Source: an uncultured Lactobacillus sp. (lineage in GTDB: Bacteria > Bacillota > Bacilli > Lactobacillales > Lactobacillaceae). Taken from it: a stretch of DNA of 64,000 nt. The position numbers and the translations under genes were made by a program. Below, piece by piece: positions 9,140 through 18,899 of this stretch. Positions within the stretch are counted from its first letter, which is position 1. Every line of letters starts with the position of its first letter. The stretch is from positions 30,152 to 94,151 of the forward strand of contig CAOOYH010000006.1 of NCBI GenBank assembly GCA_948500755.1. The letters run 5' to 3'. The notes beneath the pieces were generated by a model. The model was not told where the DNA came from, made no database searches, and saw only the letters and a program-made list of their open reading frames with translations.

Positions 9140-9570
9140 AATCCCAGCCTCTCCTTCAAAACTTTAATCTTTCTTCTTGCAACTTGAATGCGTAAACCAT
9201 TCTCTAAAATTGCATCAATATTTCCACTACTGATAATCTCCAAATGATCAATAAAATGGTAATTAACAATTGAACTTCTTGAAGTAGTAACAAAATTACT
9301 AGGTAGAAGTTTTTCCACTTGATAAAGTCGTCCCTTAAAAATATAAACATCCCCTTCAGTACAAATCATTGTCTTTTCATCCTCTACTTGAATGACAAGA
9401 ATTTCTGAAAACTTGATCGCATACGCATCCCCATCTTGATAACCCCAAAGAAAATCTTGCTTTGATGTTAATTCGTTTGTAATCCGCTTTATTTTACTGG
9501 TCATTTTTTTCAGCCAAAATTCAGCCTTTTCCTCGGATAAATTAGGATCAATATTAAACTCAACCTTCAT
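9136..9570 (-). CDS. LytTR-family transcriptional regulator
   Basis: A 144-residue single-domain LytTR DNA-binding protein with no receiver domain. The C-terminal half carries the LytTR pattern (YIFKGRLYQVEKLLPSNFV, SIVNYHFIDHLEI). It is first in the operon with DUF3021 and an ABC transporter, after a good AAGGAGG site. Paired repeats and a weak -35 upstream suggest it activates its own operon. Two-gene LytTR/DUF3021 systems are known regulatory pairs in lactic acid bacteria. Confidence 0.85.
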   Translation of the reverse strand: MKVEFNIDPNLSEEKAEFWLKKMTSKIKRITNELTSKQDFLWGYQDGDAYAIKFSEILVIQVEDEKTMICTEGDVYIFKGRLYQVEKLLPSNFVTTSRSSIVNYHFIDHLEIISSGNIDAILENGLRIQVARRKIKVLKERLGL

Positions 9571-9596
9571 TGTTTTTCCTCCTTACTTGGTTATTA

Positions 9597-9666
9597 AGTA
9601 TAACGATTCACCTCTTAAAAAACAGAGATTTTCGGTAAACGGTAAAAATCTAGTGTTGAATGGTAA
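9597..9666 (-). promoter_or_regulatory. Promoter with paired LytTR-like operator repeats
   Basis: On the minus strand, TTACCATTCA (9657-9666) and TTACCGTTTA (9636-9645) are direct repeats exactly 21 bases apart, two helical turns. They lie just upstream of a poor -35 region and a TATACT -10 (9597-9602). Spacing and ACCRTT cores match known LytTR target sites such as those of AgrA and ComE. Confidence 0.65.
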
Positions 9667-9673
9667 TTTTACA

Positions 9674-9713
9674 TAAAAAAATCCGCCAGGATCTTTTTCC
9701 TAGCGGATTTTTA
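9674..9713 (-). terminator. Terminator of thrS
   Basis: AATCCGC...GCGGATT stem followed on the minus strand by TTTTTTT, just after the thrS stop. Confidence 0.9.
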
Positions 9714-9731
9714 TTGTTTATTTTATTAAGA

Positions 9732-11666
9732 CTAGTTTTCTCTTGAGTATGACTTAACGTCTGCATCAATTTCGTTGATAAAGTCGTCAAGACTCTTAGA
9801 AATTTCTTCGTCAGTACCGTAGCGACGAACGTTTACTGAACCGTTGTTCATTTCGTTGTCACCTAATACTAAAGTGTAAGGTACCTTTTGGGTTTGTGAT
9901 TCACGAATCTTGTAACCCATCTTTTCATTTCTATCATCAACTTCTACTCTGAAGCCGCGCTTAGCAAGTTCTTGACGAACTTTTTCTGCGTATTCGCCGT
10001 GAGCTTCATTGTTAACTGGAATGATTTCTGCTTGAACAGGTGCAAGCCAAGTTGGGAAGGCACCCTTGTAGATTTCAGTTAAGTAGGCAATAAATCTTTC
10101 CATAGTACCAACAATACCACGGTGAACCATAACTGGACGGTGTTCTTCACCATCTTTACCAACATAAGTTAAACCAAATCTTTCTGGAAGCATGAAGTCA
10201 AGTTGGATAGTTGACATAGTTTCGTCATTACCCAAAGCAGTCTTAGTTTGAATATCAAGCTTAGGACCGTAGAATGCAGCTTCACCTTCAGCTTCAACGT
10301 AATCAAGGCCAAGGTCATCCATAGCACCCTTAAGCATCTTTTGACTTCTTTCCCACATTTCATCGTTTGCAAAGTACTTGTCAGTGTTCTTTGGATCACG
10401 GTATGAAAGTCTGAAGTAGTAATCAGTAATATCGAAGTCTCTGTAAACGTCCATGATTAACTTCAAGATCTTAGCAAATTCGCTTTGAACTTGGTCAAGT
10501 TCTACGAAAGTATGACCGTCGTTTAAAGTCATTTCACGTACACGTTGAAGACCTGATAAAGCACCTGACTTTTCATATCTGTGCATCATACCAAGTTCAG
10601 CAACACGAAGTGGAAGATCACGGTAGGAACGAATGTGGTGCTTGTAGATTTGAATATGTGAAGGACAGTTCATAGGACGAAGTTCAAGCATTTCACCATC
10701 ACCCATGTCCATTGGTGGGAACATGTCATCACGGTAGTGTGCCCAGTGACCTGAAGTCTTGTAAGCATCAAGGTTCATAAGTACTGGAGTGTAAACGTGC
10801 TTGTAACCATCGCCAACTTCACGGTCAATAATGTAACGTTCAACCACGCGACGAATAGTAGCACCCTTTGGCATCCAGTAAGGAAGACCTGCACCAACCT
10901 TAGGATCAACGAAGAATAAGTCAAGGTCACGACCAATAGTACGGTGGTCTCTTTCCTTAATTTCAGCACGACGCTTCAAATCTTCATCCAAAGCTGCTTG
11001 CTTAAAGAATGCAGTACCAAAGATTCTTTGAAGCATTGGGTTTGAAGATTTACCAAGCCAGTAAGCACCAGCAACTGATAAAAGCTTGAAGTGCTTAATC
11101 TTACCAGTGTTTGGCAAAAGTGCTTCAAAACCGAAGTCGATGAAATCGCCAAGACGGTATGCATCAACCATTTCGCTATCAATCTTCTTCAAAAGTTCAC
11201 TCTTGTATGGGTCATCCTTGAATTGTTCTTCAAGTTCTGATTTAGCTACTTGAACAAATTCAATCTTTTCGCCGCTCTTAACAGCTTTTTGCATTGCCTT
11301 TTCAAGTCTTGGTAATTCACCAACTTTAATTTGGTCGTCCTTATCAGTATCTACGAAAAAGCCACCTTCATCAGCAACATGTTCACCAAAGTGAAGGTCA
11401 GGGTAAAGTTTTTTAGCAACTGCTTCAAATACAAATGCAGCACTTGCACGTAAAACGTCTAAAGCTTCTTCATCTTTATCAGTTAAAATTGCAACTTCAG
11501 CATCATTATCTAAAACATAATCCAATGGTCTTAATTGGCCGTTAACCTTACCTGCTACAGCTGCTTTTCCAAGTGAAGTAGCAATACTTGAAGCCAACTT
11601 TCCAACAGTGATGCTTGAATCAAAATCTCTTTTTGAGCCATCTGGCAAAGTAATTGAAAAACTCAT
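9732..11666 (-). CDS. thrS: Threonyl-tRNA synthetase with a degenerate editing domain
   Basis: Charges tRNA-Thr with threonine. Domains: TGS 1-62, N2 editing-domain fold about 65-225, class II core about 240-530 and anticodon-binding domain to 644. The zinc ligands of the catalytic site are kept (Cys in MNCP, His in LNDGH, His in MVHRG). The N2 editing residues are not: HxxxH is Ala74-...-Phe78 (RASAAF) and CxxxH is Gly179-...-Leu183 (GFEAL). The start ATG at 11664-11666 follows an AGGAGGT-like site; an open frame reaching 11798 is only read-through of the T-box leader. Expression is set by that leader. Confidence 0.96.
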   Translation of the reverse strand: MSFSITLPDGSKRDFDSSITVGKLASSIATSLGKAAVAGKVNGQLRPLDYVLDNDAEVAILTDKDEEALDVLRASAAFVFEAVAKKLYPDLHFGEHVADEGGFFVDTDKDDQIKVGELPRLEKAMQKAVKSGEKIEFVQVAKSELEEQFKDDPYKSELLKKIDSEMVDAYRLGDFIDFGFEALLPNTGKIKHFKLLSVAGAYWLGKSSNPMLQRIFGTAFFKQAALDEDLKRRAEIKERDHRTIGRDLDLFFVDPKVGAGLPYWMPKGATIRRVVERYIIDREVGDGYKHVYTPVLMNLDAYKTSGHWAHYRDDMFPPMDMGDGEMLELRPMNCPSHIQIYKHHIRSYRDLPLRVAELGMMHRYEKSGALSGLQRVREMTLNDGHTFVELDQVQSEFAKILKLIMDVYRDFDITDYYFRLSYRDPKNTDKYFANDEMWERSQKMLKGAMDDLGLDYVEAEGEAAFYGPKLDIQTKTALGNDETMSTIQLDFMLPERFGLTYVGKDGEEHRPVMVHRGIVGTMERFIAYLTEIYKGAFPTWLAPVQAEIIPVNNEAHGEYAEKVRQELAKRGFRVEVDDRNEKMGYKIRESQTQKVPYTLVLGDNEMNNGSVNVRRYGTDEEISKSLDDFINEIDADVKSYSREN

Positions 11667-11905
11667 ATTTACCTCCAAAAAATAGAAAATAAAAAATCCC
11701 AGTGCCGATAATAGCACTGGGACGTTAATTAGCGTGGTTCCACCCAAATTCAGATTATATACATAATCTCTCATATACGGACTGATATTGGAGTCCAACC
11801 ATTAATTATCAATTTGGGAAATAACGAGTGGGGTAGTTCTTTAATGGGAGCTTCCAGAACTAGGCTCCTCTCTCTGAGTCAAGAACTATCATGTTCGTTC
11901 ATTTG
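11667..11905 (-). promoter_or_regulatory. T-box leader of thrS
   Basis: The T-box core GGGTGGAACCACG lies at about 11733-11745. A strong terminator stem, CCCAGTGC / GCACTGGG, with a T run at 11690-11723 sits just before the ribosome site. Stem I arms AGTTCTT / AAGAACT surround the 5' part. An ACC triplet in the 3' side of the likely specifier loop fits threonine. Uncharged tRNA-Thr should allow read-through. The specifier assignment was made by eye. Confidence 0.9.
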
Positions 11906-11911
11906 AAATCA

Positions 11912-11939
11912 ATTATACGCGTAGATTTTTGGGAATCAA
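11912..11939 (-). promoter_or_regulatory. Promoter of the thrS T-box transcript
   Basis: TTGATT (11934-11939), 16-base spacer, perfect TATAAT (11912-11917), just after the dnaI stop. Confidence 0.8.
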
Positions 11940-11956
11940 GTCTTTTTTGAAAAAAA

Positions 11957-12856
11957 TTAGATTCTTCTGTTTTCCCCTGAAACGACAACTTCTTTCGCTA
12001 AAAATCTTACTCGTTGCATCAAACGAGCTGCTTTTACAGGATCGACAGCATTTTTTGTTTCAGCAAAGTGCTTTTCAAGTTTATCCATGTCCAAATTAGA
12101 TGAGAAAAATGTCGGAAGCACATTATCCATTCTTGCTTGCAAAATTACGCCTAAAACGTCATCACGCGACCATTGGCTGAGAGTTTCTGCCCCAATATCA
12201 TCTAAAATCAAAACATCACACTCTGAAACGCGCTTGATTTCTTTATTTAGGCTGTTGTCTTCAAAGTGACTCGAAAGGCTTGCAATAAAAGTCGGCACAT
12301 GTAAAAAGATGACGTTTTTGTTCGTAGCAGCAATCGAATTTGCAAGCCCAGCTAACATGTACGTCTTTCCTACTCCAAAATTACCACTTAAATAAAGACC
12401 TTTTTGATGATTATTTTCTTTATAGCTATTTAAAAACTGTCGAATAAGAATCATAACATCTGAACGTTCATCAGAGATATCAAGATTGCTTAATTTTACT
12501 GAGCGCAGGTTCTTCGGTAGATCAATTAATTCCAAGTGCTTTTGAGTATTTATCTCTTTATCCGCCTCAATTTTAGCTTTAGTTGGCGCATATCGAATAT
12601 CAATTACATCCCCATTAATAAACAACTCTGGTTGGTAACCATTCATTACATGATCAGATTTTTGTTTTTGGGAATAATATTCATATAAATTAGCAAAACT
12701 TGTTTCTACAATTTTTTTATTCAGTTTATCTTTATGAGCTGCTAAAAATTCACGAACATCTTTATCATGTAAAACCTCATTTTGAATTTCTTGTAAAGAA
12801 GCTCCAAAATTTCGTTTTTTTACTATTTTTTTGAGAGTATCATCAATTGGCTCCAT
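11957..12856 (-). CDS. dnaI: Primosomal protein DnaI (helicase loader)
   Basis: AAA+ ATPase that loads the replicative helicase together with DnaB and DnaD. Walker A is GNFGVGKT near residues 160-168 and Walker B is ILDDIGAE near 217-224, with a typical helicase-binding N-terminal region before them. I chose the ATG at 12856 (299 residues), which has AGGTG six bases upstream, overlapping the dnaB stop. A GTG at 12865 would add three residues. It is the last gene of the polA-dnaI operon. Confidence 0.95.
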   Translation of the reverse strand: MEPIDDTLKKIVKKRNFGASLQEIQNEVLHDKDVREFLAAHKDKLNKKIVETSFANLYEYYSQKQKSDHVMNGYQPELFINGDVIDIRYAPTKAKIEADKEINTQKHLELIDLPKNLRSVKLSNLDISDERSDVMILIRQFLNSYKENNHQKGLYLSGNFGVGKTYMLAGLANSIAATNKNVIFLHVPTFIASLSSHFEDNSLNKEIKRVSECDVLILDDIGAETLSQWSRDDVLGVILQARMDNVLPTFFSSNLDMDKLEKHFAETKNAVDPVKAARLMQRVRFLAKEVVVSGENRRI

Positions 12857-12865
12857 TTTTATCAC

Positions 12866-14227
12866 CTACTTCATGCCATTTTGTTCTTCAAAATTCTTAA
12901 AGAAATTTCTTAGTTCTTCAGCACTAACTGATTTATTAACCTTAGCTTTCTTCTTACTCCAATCAGTTCCCTCTTCAACTCGCTTCTTACCATAAGATGT
13001 TTTCTTAGTCTCTTGCGTCTTAATCAGCGGTTCCTTATGGTTATCTTGCTTGCGCGCATTAATCCGCTTTAAGGCAGTTACGGCATCCCCAACTTGATTT
13101 TCAGTCCAATCCTCTGCAATTCTCTTAGCTAAATTGTACGACACAACCGAATTATAAGTTAAGCAAGTATAGACAACCATATTTAAAACAGATACAGGTA
13201 AGTGATATTTTCTATTAATCACATTAATAGTATAGCTTTCACTGGAATAAACTTGCCCTCCATACTGCTTTTTAACCTTATGCAAAAAGTCATACGGCGA
13301 CAGATCCGTTGCATTTTTAACAATTTCTTGCTCATTGTGAGATAAACCGCTCAAATCCAACTTTTCTTCTTTAGGGTTTTCCTTATTAGCCAAAAAACGC
13401 ACATTTTGAGATTCTTCTGCAATTCTCTCTTCAATCAGCTGCATATTCAACTCATACTGGGTTGGCGCTTCCCGCATGGCATACATTGCTTTATCAGAAA
13501 ACTCTTTTTCGTTCAAATTGTAAGTAGTCATGAGAGATGCAATCTCACGTTGATGAAGAGTTACTTGCTCGGGCGGAATTTGATACATTTCAAATTGTTG
13601 TTTCAAAAATTCCCAATCAATATTACTGTGATCATTGACTTGAGCTGGAACAATTTTTTGACCCGTATTTTCACTAGCAGCTTTTTTCACATCATCAGAT
13701 GGAGTAATTGCCTCTGCTTGTGATAGATGGAAGACGTCAAAAAAAGATGCAGAAACATCTTGTGCATCTTTAATGGGTTTTTGAGCTCGTTTAAGTTCCT
13801 TAGCAAAAGCATGACTTAAAGCATGAAACTTAATTGCCCCTATTTTTTCTTTTAAAAGACTCGCTAAAAGCGCAGTTGAAAAGAATTCTTGTGCACTAGG
13901 CACATTCATCAACTGAAAAATAAGAATTTTATTAATAATACTATCAGCGAGATACGTCTTCACTAAACCGACAGCTTCCAGTTTATGCAAAGCAGAAAAC
14001 ATGTCTTTTAAACTGCAATCCAGTTCCTCTTGCAGAGAATAAATCCCCTGCGAATCTGAAACTATTGCATACGCATCATAATCCTGAATCAAAGTTTGAT
14101 ATAAAGAAACTGCCGTGGCGCCAACAATGGGCTGATAGAGTTTAATCAAAACCTTGATATCTCCTGGGAACAAATTGATTTTGTTAGCAACGTAAAATGG
14201 CTGCTTAGGATTAGATGTTTCAAACAT
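12866..14227 (-). CDS. dnaB: Replication initiation and membrane attachment protein DnaB
   Basis: Firmicute-type DnaB (not the helicase), a 453-residue primosome protein that helps load the helicase at oriC and during restart. It shows the N-terminal winged-helix-like region, a DnaB/DnaD-type domain in the C-terminal half (YDFLHKVKKQYGG, LPVSVLNMVVYTCL, RIAEDWTENQV) and a lysine-rich tail. It directly precedes dnaI, the conserved pairing. Confidence 0.92.
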   Translation of the reverse strand: MFETSNPKQPFYVANKINLFPGDIKVLIKLYQPIVGATAVSLYQTLIQDYDAYAIVSDSQGIYSLQEELDCSLKDMFSALHKLEAVGLVKTYLADSIINKILIFQLMNVPSAQEFFSTALLASLLKEKIGAIKFHALSHAFAKELKRAQKPIKDAQDVSASFFDVFHLSQAEAITPSDDVKKAASENTGQKIVPAQVNDHSNIDWEFLKQQFEMYQIPPEQVTLHQREIASLMTTYNLNEKEFSDKAMYAMREAPTQYELNMQLIEERIAEESQNVRFLANKENPKEEKLDLSGLSHNEQEIVKNATDLSPYDFLHKVKKQYGGQVYSSESYTINVINRKYHLPVSVLNMVVYTCLTYNSVVSYNLAKRIAEDWTENQVGDAVTALKRINARKQDNHKEPLIKTQETKKTSYGKKRVEEGTDWSKKKAKVNKSVSAEELRNFFKNFEEQNGMK

Positions 14228-14229
14228 CT

Positions 14230-14697
14230 CTAATTTCCTTTCTCACGCTTTGCCATCATATCTTCCATCGTCTTCATAAAGCTAGACATATCTTTAAATT
14301 CACGATAGATAGAAGCAAAACGAATATAGGCTACATCATCGATGTCAGCTAATTCATCCATGACAAATTGACCAATTTTCTTAGATGAAATTTCACTAAC
14401 ACCTTGCTTACGAACTTTATTTTCAACATGGTCCACCAACTGCTCAAATTGTTGACTAGTAATTGGTCTCTTTTGACCAGCAGCCATGACCCCATGTAAA
14501 ATCTTCTTACGACTAAATGGCTCACGCGTTCCATCATTCTTAATAACAAGTAATGGTGCAGTTTCAATTCTTTCAAATGTAGTAAAACGAAAGCCACAAT
14601 TTTCACATTCTCGGCGACGTCTAATAGCTCGATTTTCATCGCTTGGACGAGAATCAATAACACGTGAAGCATTTTGATGACAATTTGGACATTCCAT
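14230..14697 (-). CDS. nrdR: Transcriptional repressor NrdR
   Basis: Zinc-ribbon and ATP-cone repressor of ribonucleotide reductase genes. The N-terminal zinc ribbon has CPNC and CENC cysteine pairs within the first 35 residues, and the ATP-cone follows (VIKNDGTREPFSRKKI). The 155-residue length is standard. It sits between coaE and dnaB, as in many Firmicutes. Its target NrdR boxes are not in this window as far as I can see. Confidence 0.96.
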   Translation of the reverse strand: MECPNCHQNASRVIDSRPSDENRAIRRRRECENCGFRFTTFERIETAPLLVIKNDGTREPFSRKKILHGVMAAGQKRPITSQQFEQLVDHVENKVRKQGVSEISSKKIGQFVMDELADIDDVAYIRFASIYREFKDMSSFMKTMEDMMAKREKGN

Positions 14698-14699
14698 AA

Positions 14700-15302
14700 T
14701 TAACCCTCATACTTAATTTTCGTTAATAACTCATTCAATTTTTTATATAAATCTTCTACAGAACCAGTATTTTCAATCACATAAGTGGCTCTGGCTTCTT
14801 TTTCTTTTAAGGACATTTGACTGTTAATTCTACTAAGAGCTTCTTCTTTAGTCAAATTATTTCGTGCCATTAATCTTTTAATCTGTAAGTCTTGAGGCAA
14901 ACTAATTACTAAAGTTTTGTCATAATATTTTTCACTATGAGATTCAAACAAAACTGGGGCATCGACGATAATCAAAGAATAGCCTTCAGATTTATACTGT
15001 GCGATTTGTGATTCCATTTCTTGAAAAATCCGCGGATGAGTAATTTCATTCAAAATTTTCATTTTTGTGGGATCATTAAACACTAATTTACCCAGCTTTT
15101 TTCGATTAATGGTTTGATCTTCATTTAAATACTTCTCACCAAAAACCTCTTTAATATCTTTCCAAGCCGGCTTATTAACATTCATGATGTTGTGGGCTAT
15201 CTCATCACAGTCCACAATTGGAATATTTTTTTCCTCAAAAAATTTATCAGCGGTACTTTTACCAGTCGCAATTCCGCCGGTTAAACCTAACACAAGTGTC
15301 AT
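14700..15302 (-). CDS. coaE: Dephospho-CoA kinase
   Basis: Final step of coenzyme A synthesis, phosphorylating dephospho-CoA. Walker A is GLTGGIATGKST at residues 6-17, and the lid region is LMARNNLTKEEALSRI. The 200-residue length is normal. It overlaps the mutM stop by 4 bases, which indicates coupled translation. Confidence 0.95.
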   Translation of the reverse strand: MTLVLGLTGGIATGKSTADKFFEEKNIPIVDCDEIAHNIMNVNKPAWKDIKEVFGEKYLNEDQTINRKKLGKLVFNDPTKMKILNEITHPRIFQEMESQIAQYKSEGYSLIIVDAPVLFESHSEKYYDKTLVISLPQDLQIKRLMARNNLTKEEALSRINSQMSLKEKEARATYVIENTGSVEDLYKKLNELLTKIKYEG

Positions 15303-16129
15303 TTATATATCACCTGACAATGCGGGCAAAATGTTGTTCCTCGCCCATTTACTTTGATTTTTTCTAATATTGTATTACATCTGGGACATTCTTCGCCACT
15401 ATGACCATATACTTTAAGCTTATCTTGAAAACCGCCATAGTTTCCATTAGCATCAAGGTAAGTATGGACTGTGGTTCCATGCAATTCAGTTGCCCATTTA
15501 ATCGTATGATTAATATTTTTACGTAATTCTTTTACCTTGTCTGCAGGAATAGCCCTTGAAACACTAAGCGGATGAATCTTTGCTTGCCATAAAACCTCAT
15601 CCACATATATATTTCCAAGTCCTGCTACAATCGTTTGATCTAGCAGAGTATTTTTAATATTCTTTTTCTTTGTTTTGAGTTTAGAAATAAAATATTGATC
15701 AGTAAAATCAATTGAATTTGGCTCTACGCCCAATCTTCCAATTGCAGTTGCTGTCTTTTCAGTTCCCGTTAAAATAAGCTGCATCCTGCCAAATTTACGA
15801 ACATCATTATATCTAAGTGCAGTATGATCAGTGAATTCAAATTGAACATGATCATGCTTATCTTTAGGCGTATCCACATCAACTAAGTGATACTTACCTT
15901 CCATTCGCAAATGAGACACAATAGTTAGATTATCACTTAATCTAATCAAGAGATACTTGGCATAACGATCGATGCCAATCACCTTTTTATTTACTAAATC
16001 ATGAACAAATTCACTTTGATCACTGACTACAATATTGGGATACCACAATGTTACATTTTTTATAGTTTTTCCTTTAATTAAAGGAATCAGCGATCTTCTC
16101 ACTGTTTCCACTTCTGGCATTTCTGGCAT
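15299..16129 (-). CDS. mutM: Formamidopyrimidine-DNA glycosylase (MutM/Fpg)
   Basis: Base-excision repair enzyme that removes 8-oxoguanine and formamidopyrimidines. The catalytic Pro2-Glu3 follow the initiator Met, the conserved Lys is in RMEGKYHL, and the C-terminal zinc finger CPRC...CPHC with the GRGTTF arginine is intact. It overlaps coaE by 4 bases and follows polA by 8 bases, grouping repair functions. Confidence 0.96.
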   Translation of the reverse strand: MPEMPEVETVRRSLIPLIKGKTIKNVTLWYPNIVVSDQSEFVHDLVNKKVIGIDRYAKYLLIRLSDNLTIVSHLRMEGKYHLVDVDTPKDKHDHVQFEFTDHTALRYNDVRKFGRMQLILTGTEKTATAIGRLGVEPNSIDFTDQYFISKLKTKKKNIKNTLLDQTIVAGLGNIYVDEVLWQAKIHPLSVSRAIPADKVKELRKNINHTIKWATELHGTTVHTYLDANGNYGGFQDKLKVYGHSGEECPRCNTILEKIKVNGRGTTFCPHCQVIYK

Positions 16130-16137
16130 AGTATCAC

Positions 16138-18801
16138 CTACTTTGCATCATACCAATTATGACCATAACCTGAATCTGCCACCAAAGGCACATCAAGTTT
16201 GACGGCAGATTGCATTACTTCTGGGACAATCTTTTTAACAGTTTCTAATTCTTCTTTTGGTACATCGAAGACCAATTCGTCATGAATTTGCAAAACCATT
16301 TTAGTCTTCAAATGAAGCTCCTCAAGTTTCTTTTGCATATTAATCATTGCTATCTTAATGATATCGGCGGCTGATCCTTGAATCGGAGAATTAATTGCAG
16401 TTCTTTCAGCAAAACTACGTACATTAAAGTTCTTAGCATGAATATCAGGCAGATATCTTCTTCTATGCATGATAGTTTCTGCATAGCCATGTTCACGAGC
16501 AAACTTTACAGCCTTATCCATGTATTCCTTAATTTTAGGATATTGTTCAAAGTAATTATCAATAAATTCCTTAGCTTGCTTACGAGAAATTCCTAAATTT
16601 TTAGCTAAACCATAATCAGAAATACCGTACACAATCCCAAAGTTAACAGCCTTTGCATGTCGACGCATAAGGGGTGTAACTTGATCTGGTGAATCTAAAT
16701 GGAAGATTTTCATGGCTGTATGAGAGTGAATATCATACCCAGTCTTGAAAGCCTCTTGCATATTTTCATCCCCTGAAACATGGGCCAAAACACGCAATTC
16801 AACTTGAGAATAGTCACATGAGAAAATATAGCCATCTGGATCAGTTGGTACAAAAGCCTTTCTAATTTGCTTTCCTTCTTCAGTCCGAGTTGGAATATTT
16901 TGCAAGTTAGGATCAACTGAGGACAAACGACCCGTTGCCGTTAAAGTTTGGAGATAGCGAGTATGAACGTGACCATCTGATTGAATTACATCAAGTAATC
17001 CCTTTACATAAGTTGATTGAATTTTTGCAATTTGGCGATAATCCAAAATTTGATTAATGATCGGACTTTCCGTCTTCAACTTATCCAAAACTTCTACAGA
17101 GGTTGAATAGCCGGTTTTAGTTTTCTTAACAGGGGGCAGGCCAAGCTTTTCAAATAAAATATGTCCCAACTGCTTAGGTGAATTAATATTAAATTCTTCT
17201 CCTGCTTGCTGATAAATCTTATTTTCAAGATCCTTCAATTTTATTGCAAAATCATTTTCTAGTTGCAAAAGTGTACTTGGCAAAACTTTCATTCCACTAA
17301 TTTCCATTTTTGCAAGGACAAATGCAACTGGAATTTCAATTGTATCATAAAGATCATCTTGCTCATGATCTTTCAACTTTTTAAGTAGTTCAGGTTTTAA
17401 CTTTTGAATCACGCTAATTTTAGCCGCCAAATGCTTGAAAAGGTCTGCATCATCTGGCACAGCCTGCTTTTTGCCTTTACCATAAACCTCAAGATCAGTT
17501 TTTACGGAATATTCATCATACAAATGGGCAATTTCGCCTAAATCATTGGAATTATTTTCATTATTAACTAAATAAGAAGCCAAAAGCATGTCATAATCCA
17601 AACCACCCGCTTCAATATTTAATCGATGTAGCCCTACATAGGTTCTCTTAAGATCAAAAACATTTTTCTTGATAGTCTTATTTTCTAAAATTCCTCTTAA
17701 AGGCATTTCTTGTAAAAGAGCTATATCTTTTGAAACATAGTTCTTTTTACCAACTCTTAAACCAAAACCAACAAACGGAGCAACATGATAATTATCTCCA
17801 AGCATTTCTAAATAAAAATCGACTTCTTTTTCTTTTATGTCAGCCAATTCGTCTAGATTATCTTTAGTTAACTCCACATATTCATATTGCTCTACACCGG
17901 TATTTTCTCCTTGAGCATCAGCTGAAGAATTAAGTTCAGCCAAAAACTTCTTGAATCCCAAACGTTCATAAAGTTCACGCAACTTTTCATAATCGATATC
18001 TTTTTTCTCAGTATCTTCAAGAGTAACTTCAACTGGAGAATCACGATCAATTGTTGCTAATTTTTTTGCTAAAAAGGCCTTGTCCTTGTCATTGATCAAG
18101 TTTTCTTTTAGCTTTGACTTTTTCATTTCTTCCAAATGGTCGTAAAGATTTTCAATTGAACCATATTTTTGAATCAAGCGTGACGCTGTCTTCGGGCCAA
18201 CTTTAGTAACACCGGGATAATTATCAGAATTATCGCCCATCAAAGCCTTCATATCAATGAATTCAATTGGCGTAACCCCGTTAACCTCTTTCATGTGTTC
18301 AGGGGTGTAAGCTTCTGTATCACCAACCCCATTTTTAGTAATTAAAACTGTTGTCTTGTCTGAAGCCAGCTGAGTTAAATCTTTATCTCCTGTGACAATG
18401 GTCACTTCATAACCAGCTTTTTCACCCATCTTAGAAAGGGTTCCAATAATATCATCTGCTTCATAATTAGCTAATTCATAGCTTTTAATGCCAAAATCTT
18501 TCAACATTTCTCGAATTACCGGCAATTGTTCAAGCAATTCACTTGGTGTTTTTTGACGACCACCTTTGTAGTCCTCATACATTTTGGTTCTAAAAGTTAC
18601 TTTTCCCGCATCAAATGCAACTAAGACGTTAGTAGGATCAACTTGTTTTAAGATTGCATCGAGCATATTTTTAAAAGTATAGATTGCATTAGTATGTAAA
18701 CCATCAGGACTTACAAAACGATCAAGCTGACGGTATAAAGCATAAAAGGCACGAAAGGCCACTGAATTTCCGTCAATTAAAAGCAATTTCTTTTGTGCCA
18801 T
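16138..18801 (-). CDS. polA: DNA polymerase I
   Basis: Replication and repair polymerase of 887 residues. The 5'-3' exonuclease domain (about 1-290) keeps its acidic cluster (YEADDIIG, TGDKD, GDNSDN). The central 3'-5' [15 protein letters not shown] region appears degenerate, as is usual in Firmicutes. Polymerase motifs A (DYSQVELR, near 660), B (KAVNFGIVYG, near 720) and C (HDELVFDV, near 840) are intact. It is first in a six-gene operon. The ribosome site AAGGAG lies almost at the base of the upstream terminator hairpin. Confidence 0.97.
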   Translation of the reverse strand: MAQKKLLLIDGNSVAFRAFYALYRQLDRFVSPDGLHTNAIYTFKNMLDAILKQVDPTNVLVAFDAGKVTFRTKMYEDYKGGRQKTPSELLEQLPVIREMLKDFGIKSYELANYEADDIIGTLSKMGEKAGYEVTIVTGDKDLTQLASDKTTVLITKNGVGDTEAYTPEHMKEVNGVTPIEFIDMKALMGDNSDNYPGVTKVGPKTASRLIQKYGSIENLYDHLEEMKKSKLKENLINDKDKAFLAKKLATIDRDSPVEVTLEDTEKKDIDYEKLRELYERLGFKKFLAELNSSADAQGENTGVEQYEYVELTKDNLDELADIKEKEVDFYLEMLGDNYHVAPFVGFGLRVGKKNYVSKDIALLQEMPLRGILENKTIKKNVFDLKRTYVGLHRLNIEAGGLDYDMLLASYLVNNENNSNDLGEIAHLYDEYSVKTDLEVYGKGKKQAVPDDADLFKHLAAKISVIQKLKPELLKKLKDHEQDDLYDTIEIPVAFVLAKMEISGMKVLPSTLLQLENDFAIKLKDLENKIYQQAGEEFNINSPKQLGHILFEKLGLPPVKKTKTGYSTSVEVLDKLKTESPIINQILDYRQIAKIQSTYVKGLLDVIQSDGHVHTRYLQTLTATGRLSSVDPNLQNIPTRTEEGKQIRKAFVPTDPDGYIFSCDYSQVELRVLAHVSGDENMQEAFKTGYDIHSHTAMKIFHLDSPDQVTPLMRRHAKAVNFGIVYGISDYGLAKNLGISRKQAKEFIDNYFEQYPKIKEYMDKAVKFAREHGYAETIMHRRRYLPDIHAKNFNVRSFAERTAINSPIQGSAADIIKIAMINMQKKLEELHLKTKMVLQIHDELVFDVPKEELETVKKIVPEVMQSAVKLDVPLVADSGYGHNWYDAK

Positions 18802-18812
18802 AAAATTCTCCT

Positions 18813-18859
18813 TAAAATAAAAAACTGTTCAATAGTACGTAACTATTTTAACAGTTTTC
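18813..18859 (-). terminator. Terminator or attenuator hairpin before polA
   Basis: AAAACTGTTxAAATAGT / ACTATTxAACAGTTTT stem with a T-rich 3' flank on the minus strand. It lies after the broken tetR gene and immediately before the polA ribosome site, so it may also attenuate polA. Confidence 0.75.
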
Positions 18860-18899
18860 TTAATCTTATATCATTGATTAGCAGTATTTTTAGTAGATC

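Noticed and set aside
11667-11798. Open reading frame extending thrS upstream by 44 codons
   Set aside because: It reads through the T-box and its terminator. The ATG at 11664-11666 has the ribosome site and fits the family N-terminus.
12087-12269. Plus-strand reading frame inside dnaI
   Set aside because: Shadow of the real gene with no ribosome site; many similar frames opposite other genes were left out for the same reason.
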